Below are positions 12,546 through 22,900 of a DNA stretch of 64,000 nucleotides, one piece after another (position 1 is the first letter of the stretch; the number at the start of each line of letters is the position of its first letter). A program made the translations under genes and the position numbers. Under the pieces are notes generated by a model. It was not told the origin of the DNA. It saw only the letters and a program-made list of their open reading frames with translations, and searched no databases. The stretch comes from Hormiphora californensis (lineage: Eukaryota > Ctenophora > Tentaculata > Cydippida > Pleurobrachiidae). The stretch is taken from the NCBI GenBank assembly GCA_020137815.1, contig CM035359.1:880023-944022 (forward strand). Direction: 5' to 3'.

Positions 12546-13644
12546 TCGGCTGGTGACGGTCACATCCTCGGTTCGGCGGGCACATGGCATTACCTTCCGT
12601 TTTCCAATTGCCTCGGTGATGAAATACACAATAGGGTTGACAGCTGAGAGAAAGATGGGAAGAATAACATAAAATACAGTTCCACTCCATTTGAATATAC
12701 AAACTCGCGCTGAGCATGATGACCTATCTGAGTTATTATCTCCCTTTTCCCCTGAGATATTATCTCCCTTTTCTCCTTTGTTACGACCTGCTCGAGTGCT
12801 GTTTGTTGTACCTGCACTGTCGGTTATTGTTGTCCAAAGGCTGAATGTGTATGCGATAAGGAAGACAAGTGACACTGTGTGAAGAAGACTTCCCGCGTTC
12901 ATTAAGAAGGATCCTGTACGTTATCCTTGTCGTGTCTCTCCCAGATTGACTTGCTGCCATTCCACCTGATTTCCTCAGATGTGATATGGTGAGAAAGATG
13001 AAGGCCACGCCAGCAACTTGTAGTATTGACGGTATAGAGAGACTCATTAGCATTGAACCTAGCATGGCGGTTTTACTACCTGCATCACTGCTAAATGGGT
13101 TCCAGTTAACTGCCATCACATTGTTAACTGACCACCTGATGTTACCAAGATGTACAGAATAGAAGCAGATCATGATGAGGACTTGGGTGATTGAGACACC
13201 GGAACATATGGCAAAAAAACGTTTCTTTGGTTGCATTCGTAGGGGGAACCGAAGTTGAAAGTACCGTGCCGCAAGCATTATTGCGGTCAAAAGGTTTGGA
13301 ATCAGGATTAAACTGCTTAGGATTACTGAGTAGGATCTTTGTACTGCATCTGTTTCACCCAAATCTCTAGACGGGTCATCTTCACTTTCTGGTAATATGT
13401 ACCGGAAAGCCGCGTAGATTTGAATGATACTGCTGATAAGATTTAGTAGGGCAATGAGGACGCTGGTTACTCTGTGGACGGTGAAAGGAGCACCCAGGTG
13501 CCGGTACAGAACCAGTGGGTTAAGGATCAGCGAGATCAACCCGCACACAACCACAAATAGAAACACACCGAAATCTGGGAAGGTTGTTCCTCCGTCAGAT
13601 TGAATACTCATCCTACAAGATGAGTGATGAATAAATCTATACAT
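12540..13644 (-). pseudogene. Single-exon 7TM receptor (rhodopsin-like GPCR) with one frameshift
   Basis: A 287-residue frame from 13644 and a second frame from 12902 to 12540 overlap at about 12905, and together they make one seven-helix protein. Segments: TM1 FLFVVVCGLISLILNPLVLY, TM2 around VTSVLIALLNLISSIIQIY, TM3 SVILSSLILIPNLLTAIMLA followed by ARY in the DRY position, TM4 FFAICSGVSITQVLIMICFY, TM5 LMSLSIPSILQVAGVAFIFL, then TM6 HTVSLVFLIAYTFSLW and TM7 VILPIFLSAVNPIVYFI in the second frame. The NPxxY motif in TM7 marks a class A type receptor. A one-base shift near RILLNERG/LLMNAGS separates TM5 from TM6, and loop 3 then restarts. It is either an assembly error or a recent pseudogene; the downstream part is still clean and favours an error. 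The ligand is unknown. Confidence 0.7.
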
Positions 13645-13742
13645 GGGAAGTGGGAATTTAGGACAAATAATTATAATTCAATTATTTAATTCAACTCACA
13701 ACACACATGGCATGTATGCCCAAAGGGCAAAGACCCCTCATA

Positions 13743-14379
13743 CAGGGTGTTCATTTTGGATCTTTACAAGCGTTGGGCTTCACCCAGAAAAAAGTTGACA
13801 AGATTAGGTTATGAAACTTCATACTTGGACTATTCTATACCCTCATTCAAGGTTCCTGGGGGTTTTGGAGCTTTAGGACCCTGGGAAGTGTGTTTTTGGC
13901 ATCAAAACTACCAGAAGGAATTTTTTGCTGCTGCTGAGACTTTGCTAAAGTGGTTTTTGGGTATTTTCTATGTCAATCCTAAAGTTTCATAGAGATTGGA
14001 GGTGTTTTTCAGACTCAAAATTTCGTAAAAAGTGGCTGGAAAGACTCAATTTTAGCCGTTTTTGAGCTGTTTTCGAGCCTTTCCAGCCACTTTTATCGAA
14101 ATTTTGAGTATGAAAAACACATCCAATCTCTATGAAACTTTAGGATTGACATATAGAATACCCAAAAAACATTTTAGCAAAGTCTCAGCACCAGCAAAAA
14201 ATTCCTTCTGGTAGTTTTGATGCCAAAAACACACTTCCCGGGGTGCTAGAGCTCCAAAAACCCCAGGAACCTTGAATGAGGGTATAGAATGGTCCAAGTA
14301 TGAAGTATCATGACCTGATCTTGTCAACTTTTTTCTGGGTGAAGGCCAACGCTTGTAAAGATCCAAAATGAACACCCTG
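13743..14379. mobile_element. Foldback element, TACAGGGTGT family (copy 1)
   Basis: 637-bp near-perfect palindrome, arms about 310 bp, centre near 14060, starting CAGGGTGTTCATTTTGGATC and ending in its complement, flanked by TA on both sides. Shares its CAGGGTGT terminus and TA duplication with 47291-48487, as expected for mariner-like MITEs. The two divergent arm ORFs are copies of each other, not genes. Confidence 0.85.
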
Positions 14380-14381
14380 TA

Positions 14382-16070
14382 GGACACCTCAAAGGACACC
14401 GTCATTTACCAAACTACTAGTGTATTACAACTTGTAATACACTATAGTAGTTAGGTAAATTACAAGCTCTTGTAATTTAATACAAGTGGATGAGCTACCT
14501 CACCAAGAAATGGCAGAGAGGAAACTTTATTGGGCATGAAGGTGATACGTGAAGCAAATATGAACTCTTTGTGTTGAACTCTGTGTCTGATATATCAGAT
14601 ACTCAGAACACAAAGAGTGAATTGTCTTATCACAATTCATTGCTATATTCTTATTAAGCCTTCTTTTATAAAGTCTCTGGTGAGAGAATATGTCAAGAAA
14701 GACATGCCATTAATAATGCTAGCGTGAGCACAATCAAATATCGTTCTCACAGAGTCTTTATAATTATTGTATGTGTTCCATCGACTGAGATATATTCGAG
14801 TATCAAAGTCGACACTGAGTCATGACAAATTCAAATATATATATTGCAACATATATTAATTAGTCTCAATATGTCATAATTAATAATTTATATACCAACT
14901 CTTTATTATATATCTGATATTAATATCTCAATTGCGCCTCAAGCGGTTTAAAAACCTAGTGCTCAAAAGATACCACAAAAGACTATGTACCTTCTAAAGA
15001 ACGTCACCACAAAGACAATGTGTATCCAATGGATACTATCCATGCTATAAACGAACAAAAGAACGCTCAGATTTAATTGATATATATATCGAGCTAATTA
15101 CCAGTACTCATTACCATTACAATATCTTACTAAAAGACTCGCTAACGAGCGCAATGGGCCGTCAGGAAGGTTTAATTGATGTCATGTGTGACACGGATCA
15201 TTACCATGACAATGAATTGCCTTTGAAACTACTTGCCCTGCTCGACCCTCTCTTTCTCCTCATCAGCCCCGACGGCGAGAGAGGTTTTTTGAAAGAATTA
15301 AGAAACTACTGCTAGACTAGGACTAGTAGGAGCGCTTAGGTCATGCACGTGCAAACTCACACGCCACCCGAAATTTAGGTTACTGTCACTCCTGCTGTCC
15401 CAACCCTGACGGGCTGGTGACACCGACCGCGGTATAGTAGTAGAGAATTTTCTGAACAATTTTGATTTTAGAGTACATAGTAGAGGAAAAGATGCTCTAG
15501 AGACATTTTTGAAAGAGAATATTACAATTCAGAGGGTGCGCCCGAGCCTGAATGAATGCCAACAGAACGGGTTCATGTTCTGATCAGTTTAGTCTTACAC
15601 GGGTCCACCCAGACTTACAAACTATCAGAACACGGACCCATCTGCGATCATATTACGGACCGGGTAAACCCACTAATTGACCGGTTATGTGTTATGTTTA
15701 TGAAGGAGCACCGTTTAAATTAGTGCATTTTGTTTACAGACGTTAGCTTAACACTGAAGAGGACATTCTTATGTCGAAACGTTTGTTATAATAGCTATTT
15801 GATTTTGAAGAACTGAATCAACGTCTTTTTTCCTGAATGCCTGATTACACGCTAACATACGCGAGACCAGTTCGGAGGTCCAACAGTGGCCCCCACTCCA
15901 AGGGTTACTGTCACTCCTTTGCATCGAATCAAAAAATGATCCTCCAGTTTTTTGTAGATCTCGACAAGATCTTTCGAAAACTTGAAAGTTATTTTTTGAT
16001 TGGAGGTGAAATGAAGGAGCTTTGACAACGTGCCAAAAGGGTGTTGTGCGACTTTTGGCGCGAACTGATC
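14382..16070. other. AT-rich gene-free stretch
   Basis: No coding exon recognised on either strand. It contains short local inverted repeats near 14420-14480 (TTGTAATACACTA-type) and 14565-14645. Open frames near 15769-16188 run into the following palindrome and have no recognisable content. Confidence 0.5.
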
Positions 16071-16072
16071 TA

Positions 16073-16406
16073 CCCCCATCAAAAGTTCGCGACGCTAATT
16101 CTTGGTTGGCGTCGCGATTAACGTCGCTAAAAAAGCTCATTAACTGCAAGATTCGCGTCGCGAACCCAGGTATTTGCGGCGTTTTCACTGCGTTTTTTCA
16201 AAAAAGCAAATTTTTCAGCATTTTATTTTTTCAAAATCAGCTGCTGAAATATGCAAATGCTGAAAAATTTGCTTTTTTTCAAAAAACGCAGTGAAAACGC
16301 CGCGAATACCTGGATTCGCGACACGATTCTTGCAGTGAATAAGCTTTTTTAGCGACGTTAATCGCGACGCCAATCAAGAATTAGCGTCGCGAACTTTTGA
16401 TGGGGG
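16073..16406. mobile_element. Foldback MITE, CCCCCATCAAAAGTTCGCGACGC termini
   Basis: 334-bp palindrome flanked by TA on both sides. Arms of about 150 bp carry several CGCGACG words; the loop is near 16235. The open frames crossing it mirror each other and are not genes. Confidence 0.85.
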
Positions 16407-16408
16407 TA

Positions 16409-17370
16409 AGCGTGATCCTACTATACAATATGTATACAGAATGCACAGATTAGTATCTAGAACTAAAGCAGCTGGGGCCGGCCCATTGTTAGATCGTGAC
16501 CCATTCATCAAAACAAAATAGACCAGGAAACTTTGAACTGAGAGCAGTGAGAGAGGGAGGTGGTGATTCAGACTCTAACGCGTTTAGAACTATGCAGCTC
16601 GCTCCCAAACAATGCGAAGGATGTCCTGAGTCGTCTTTACTGTTATAATATACGTTTATGATCATATATTATAAACGCGTTAGTATGATAAGACAGCAAG
16701 GGTGAACACTATATACAAACAACAGCTGTGACTGCTGTATAATTGTAAACACCTGTATAGTGTGTAATGATCTCCAAGGCTCTCTAATATTAGTAATGTT
16801 ATCTATGATACTTGGCCCAGCTCCCCCAGTATACTAACATGAAGACACGCCTAAAACCATTAGTCTTTAATTAACGAGCAAGGCCAAGGTCAATCGTTTT
16901 ACTCTCCTACTGAGAGAATAATAACAATAGTTCAGTGCTAAACTATAACTATTGTGACAAGTGAAACAAGGTTTTACAAAATCTAACTAGTGCTAAACTA
17001 TAACGAAGCTTTGGGAAATGTTTCACCTTGTTGCTCTCAACACACGTTATATATCAGTTTGAAAACAACAAAACAAGGAAACCCATTATATGACGGTCGA
17101 CGTGTGGCAATCGGCAAGAGTTTTTGGAGGCGTCGCTATTTTAGAGAGCTCAAAAGATATTGCTGATCTAGGTGGGGGATACGTATAACATGTGCCCACC
17201 AGTTAAATAACTTGTGGGCACACGTTATATTGCCTTGACATTCGACTGGAGACTGGATCTATATGCGGGCTAAGTGAAGAATCTCCCATCTGTATGCGTG
17301 ATAATTATACCGGCGGCTGAAATGAAATATAGCTGACAGCTGTGATCCTGCTGCAGACTATTGCCTACAG
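16409..17370. other. Gene-free stretch
   Basis: AT-rich DNA with short inverted words (for example ACGCGTTTA near 16576-16684 and CACGTTATA near 17042-17232). No exon, RNA gene or known element recognised. Confidence 0.45.
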
Positions 17371-17479
17371 CAGGAATCGACCGAATCAGGAAATAATGGT
17401 CCCTGATTGGCTGATAACCAGTCACGTGACCTAAATAACGAGTTCTGATTGGTTGTTTACTTGTTTCTTTCGGTTCCTG
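17371..17479 (+). mobile_element. hAT-like 109-bp MITE, copy 2 (intact)
   Basis: Starts CAGGAATCGACCGAATCAGG and ends TTTCGGTTCCTG. Flanked by a perfect 8-bp duplication GCCTACAG (17363-17370 and 17480-17487), the hallmark of hAT insertion. The core holds GTCACGTGAC and two CCAAT boxes. Confidence 0.93.
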
Positions 17480-17487
17480 GCCTACAG

Positions 17488-19959
17488 ACTAATGAATGTA
17501 ACTGTCCACCACTAGAATTATTATTGTTGAATAATTCACAACCACTATTATAGTGACTAGGCATTATCCACTATTCAGTAAATTATGTAATATTGGAATC
17601 GGGGCAGCAGCTCCCCCCCCCTTTTCTTCTTTGTGTTTACTGTACCAGAGAAGTTGAAAGAAATATATTCAGGAGCGGGGAGGAGCAGACTGCAGAGCCC
17701 CGATCGAATTTTGAGTCATATCTATAGTATTAAAACTGGCAGAATCAGATCAAAAATAAGCAGAATTTAAGCATTTTAGTCCCAATTGTGCTGGAAAAAT
17801 TCTTTCATCAGATCAGATACACATTGCAGAGAGATTTTATCTTTTGCAGACTGCAGCAGTGTGAAGGAGAGAGAGAGAGAGAGAGAGAGAGGAGGGGGAG
17901 AGGGGAGGGAGATGGAGAATATGTGTTGGTTGGCGCCAGTTGTGAGTCGTAGTGCCCGACACACAGTCTAGAGGGGGAAAGGGGAGATTATGAGAGATTC
18001 ATACATACCATTGCAATGAATTGGCTCTCTCTCTCTCTCTTTTTCAGCGCGACCAGTTCAACCAATCTGCTGAAAATCGTGCTGAAAACTGACCATTTCA
18101 ACCAATCTGCTGAAAATCGTGCTGAAAACTGTTGTCGGTGCATTACGCAAAACTGGAACATTCCCCAGCATATTCTGTCTCTCTGTCACACACAACCAGC
18201 ACATAATATCCCCAGATATCTCTCTCTCTCACTCTTCAGTCTTTCACATTCACTGCACCACCTATATTTTCAGCAGAATTTTCAGCACATAATATGTAGA
18301 TGAAATTTTTGAATTGTAAAAATCAGCATTCTCGTTAAAAAAAATCAGCATCCTGGGAGACATTTCTTTCCAATTGGTTGGCAAATTTTGAATTTTCGAA
18401 CGGGGCTGCAGAGGGGAGATTAATTTTGATCCTTGGCCAACCAGTGTAAACCTCAATCAGTAACCCTTCATACAGTCGACCAATTGGATCACACACATAC
18501 ATTACATGCATGTTGTTCATGATACTAACTCCTTTATTTCTCAATCATACCTTGATAGTCACTAGAGTCCTCTCCCCTTAGATCTCACTCTTTTGTCTCC
18601 TCTCTTTCTATCTCTTTCTCTCTCCATCTCTCTCTCACTATATCTCTCTCCCTCTTTCTCTTTATATCTCTCTCTATCTCTCTCTCCCCCTCTTGCAATT
18701 CAACTAATGAGTCAGGGAACAACACCCTAGATGGTATAAAATCAATATAATATATATATATGCTGAGAGTAGTAAGAGCATACACTACACCTTTGTACAT
18801 ACTTGAGAGTAACGGAGAGAATTGAGTCTGAAAGGGGGCATGAAATTGCAAGTTCCCGTGACAAAGTTATTCTCAATCTATCCAAGCTGCTAATGAGGCG
18901 TCAGATACAGAAAGTGCTAATATATGTTGGCAAACTTCCAAACCTAGGAATACCCCTTTACAAAACATATTCCCCAAGTTTAGCCTTCCTGAAAACCCAC
19001 GTACACATGTGACATCCATGCCAACAGGTAGTTCCTTTCTCCCTTTCCGTTTAAAATTACAGTATACTGCCCGAGGTAGTTAGAGAATGTGAGATGTGAC
19101 AGGTCGACAGGAGTCATATATATTTTGGAGAACTCTCCGAGAGAGCTATGAATCTCTCTCCCTCTATGCACAGTTGGTGATGATATAATTCAGAATTAGT
19201 GCACGTATGTACACATGTACTACTGACCTCACCACCTGCTCCAAGGAGTCTTCAACCCTCTCAGCCATGCGTTCACCTTCCCCTCGTGCCTCTCTTCACT
19301 GTCTCTCTTTCTCTTCTATCACTCACTGCCTCTTCTACCACTCACTGTCTCTCTTTCTCTTCTATCTCTCTCCTTCTCTCTCCATCCTTCTCCTCTTCTC
19401 TGCCCTTATTCTTCTCTATCTCTCTCCTTCTTCTCTCACCCTCCGTCTTCTCTCTCTATTTTGTTGTCTTTATCTCCCTCCATCCTCCAGATGTCATCAT
19501 TATTCTAGAAGTTCCCAGGTCCTATTAATTTAACAACCTCCATCATAATTTACTTTTCCCTCTCTCTCTCCTCTAACTTTTCCCTCCTACTTCCTTTTTC
19601 TCACCCTTTTCTCTTCCCTCTCACCCGACACTCCAGAAAGAGCAGCCGGTAGTATTCGAGACACATGTGTTAAAACTCTGTAGCAGCTGGTCAGAGTGGG
19701 GTCCGATAACCAACGGTGGAGAGGTTTTAAAACCGGGGAATGATAACAAGATAGAAGGGGAGAGTGGGAGAAGGAGTGAGAGTGGGAGAGAGTGAGAGAG
19801 CGAGAAGGGGAGTGGGATAGAGTGAAGGAGTGAGAGTGAGAGAAGGAGTGAGAGTGAAGGAGAGTGAAGGAGGGAGAGAGAGAGAGTGAAGGAGTGGGAG
19901 CGGGAGAAGAGAAAGAGAAAGATATGATAAAGAGATATGAAACAGGCTGGAAACATTAC
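17488..19959. other. Gene-poor stretch with simple repeats
   Basis: Contains (GA)n at 17865-17895, a 40-bp tandem duplication at 18048-18129 (CAACCAATCTGCTGAAAATC inside), TC-rich blocks at 18590-18700 and 19290-19470, and GA-rich 19760-19920. One 53-bp minus-strand open segment, about 19625-19678, is bounded by a TACAG acceptor and a GTGAGA donor and could be the next exon of the acidic-protein gene. That is only a possibility. Confidence 0.4.
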
Positions 19960-22900
19960 CTCTTCAGGTTTAACCTCCTCGTCTCCCTCTTTCACCTCCT
20001 CTTCTTTGGCAGGTTCGGCAGCTTCCTCAGCGGCAGCAGGTTCGGCAGGTTCTCCCTCTTCAGCTGGGGCTACCTCCTTCTTCTTAGGGAACTTGATGTT
20101 GAACCTGGGGAGGGGAGTAATTAATTAGCAACTAATTAGCAATTAATAAGCAATTAATTAGTTTTAAATCGAACGGGTTGATACTTGATGAAAGTTAAAA
20201 GTGGGAGGGTTAATTTAGTAGGAGAGTCATCTGACAGATTGTAACAAGATCTTAGTTTTACAACCCTGAATGTATATGGGGGAAGGGTGGAGAAGTGACT
20301 AATTGAAGGCCAGCTCTGACAGTTCACATCTAAGTTCTAGAACACTCTAAAATCCAAAAACCAACATTTCAAAGAAAAGCCACAGCTTGGTTAATTCTTT
20401 ACAGATTAATTCTTCACAGATTAGGGCAGATAAATATACGTTCTAGAACATTCAAAACAACCAAGGCGACATACACACGAACATGTTGATTTGAGGTAAA
20501 ACACCCTCATCCCTCACACTCCACCCCCCCCCCCACCCCGGCCCACATCACCACTTCTGGGTTGTTCTACTCACTTGCTCATGAAGCCCTTCTTCTTTGA
20601 TGGTGTCTCACACTCCACCCCCCCCCCCTCGCTGGTCTCACATCACCCCCTCCCAGGTACTCACTTGCTCATGAAGCCCTTCTTCTTTGAGGGGTACGGT
20701 GGCAGATTCCGGCCAACTGTTTTTTTAGTCAAGTGAAATATTTTTGCTTGAAGTTTTATAAAAATTTTATTTCAAAATAAAAATAAACATGTCCTTAAAA
20801 TTATTGGCCGGAATCTGCCACGCGAGTGGCAGATCTCGGCCAAGATTCTAAAAAAACCTTGGCCAGAATCTGCCAACCACGTGGCAGATTCCGGCCAACA
20901 AACTGAAACTTACTTATATCAAAGCGAAAACCGCTGTACCCGACTAATTTTGATACGCTGAATCACGTAAGCAACTTTTCCAATCCCCTCAGAGGTCGGG
21001 AAAGTGTCCTAATTGAGCATAATAGGGTCTAATTGACCCCACTTACAACTTTTCACCTGGAAACGATAGACGCTTATGTGAAGGCACTTTTCCGACTAAT
21101 TTTGATAAGCTGAATCACGTAAGCTATTTTTCAAAGCCCCCCGAGGTCGGAAAAGTGCCCTAATTGAGCAATTAAGGCCAATTAGACCAAATTATACTTA
21201 ATTAAGCCAAATTCCCGACCTCGGAGGGCTTGGAAAAGTTGCTTACGTGATTCAGCGTATCAAAATTAGTCGGAAAAGTGCCTTCACATAAGCGTCTATC
21301 GTTTCCAGGTGAAAAGTTGTAAGTGGGGTCAATTAGACCCTATTATGCTCAATTAGGACACTTTCCCGACCTCTGAGGGATTGGAAAAGTTGCTTACGTG
21401 ATTCAGCGTATCAAAATTAGTCGGGTACAGCGGTTTTCGCTTTGATATAAGTAAGTTTCAGTTTGTTGGCCGGAATCTGCCACGTGGTTGGCAGATTCTG
21501 GCCAAGGTTTTTTTAGAATTTTGGCCGAGATCTGCCACTCGCGTGGCAGATTCCGGCCAATAATTTTAACGATATGTTTATTTTTATTTTGAAATAAAAT
21601 TTTTATAAAACTTCAAACAAAAATATTTCACTTGATTGAAAAAACTCTTGGCCGGAATCTGCCACCGTAGAGGGGGTCTCGCACTCCACCTCCCTCCCCC
21701 TCCCCCTCCCGGCCCACATAACCACTGGGTTGTTCTACTCACTTGCTCATGAAGCCCTTCTTCTTTGAGGGAGTCTCACACTCCACCCCCTCCCCCTCAC
21801 TGGTCTCACATCACCCCCTCCCAGGTACTCACTTGCTCATGAAGCCCTTCTTCTTTGAGGGTGTCTCACACTCCACCCCCTCCCCCTCACTGGTCTCACA
21901 TCACCCCCTCCCATATCACTCACTTGCTCATGAAGCCCTTCTTCTTTGAGGGAGTCTCACACTCCACCCCCTCCCCCTCACTGGTCTCACATCACCCCCT
22001 CCCAGGTACTCACTTGCTCATGAAGCCCTTCTTCTTTGAGGGGGTCTCACACTCCACCCTCTCCCCCTCACTGGTCCCACATCACCCCCTCCCAGGTACT
22101 CACATCACCCCCTCCCAGGTACTCACTTGCTCATGAAGCCCTTCTTCTTTGAGGGAGTCTCACACTCCACCCCCTCCCCCACACTGGTCTCACATCACCC
22201 CCTCCCAGGTACTCACTTGCTCATGAAGCCCTTCTTCTTTGAGGGAGTCTCACACTCCACCCCCTCCCCCACACTGGTCTCACATCACCCCCTCCCAGGT
22301 ACTCACTTGCTCATGAAGCCCTTCTTCTTTGAGGGAGTCTCACACTCCACCCCCTCCCCTCACTGGTCTCACATCACCCCCTCCCAGGTACTCACTTGCT
22401 CATGAAGCCCTTCTTTTTTATGGTGTCTCACACTCTACCCCTCCCCCTCACTGGTCTCACATCACCCCCTCCCATGGGTACTCACTTGCTCATGAAGCCC
22501 TTCTTCTTTGAGGGAGTCTCACACTCCACCCCCTCCCCCTCACTGGTCTCACATCACCCCCTCCTGGGTACTCACTTGCTCATGAAGCCCTTCTTCTTTG
22601 AGGGTGTCTCACACTCCACCCCCTCCCCCTCACTGGTCTCACATCACCCCCTCCCAGGTACTCACTTGCTCATGAAGCCCTTCTTCTTTGAGGGAGTCTC
22701 ACACTCCACCCCCTCCCCCTCACTGGTCTCACATCACCCCCTCCCAGGTACTCACTTGCTCATGAAGCCCTTCTTCTTTGAGGGAGTCTCACACTCCACC
22801 CCCCCCCCCCTCGCTGGTCCCACATCACCCCCTCCCAGGTACTCACTTGCTCATGAAGCCCTTCTTCTTTGATTGTGTCTCACACTCCACCACCCTCCTC

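Noticed and set aside
13747-14405. Pair of divergent ORFs starting around FILDLYKRW
   Set aside because: They are the two arms of a foldback element and mirror each other.
15769-16294. 139- and 90-codon ORFs across 15.8-16.3 kb
   Set aside because: Much of each lies in the 16073-16406 palindrome and the rest shows no recognisable protein.
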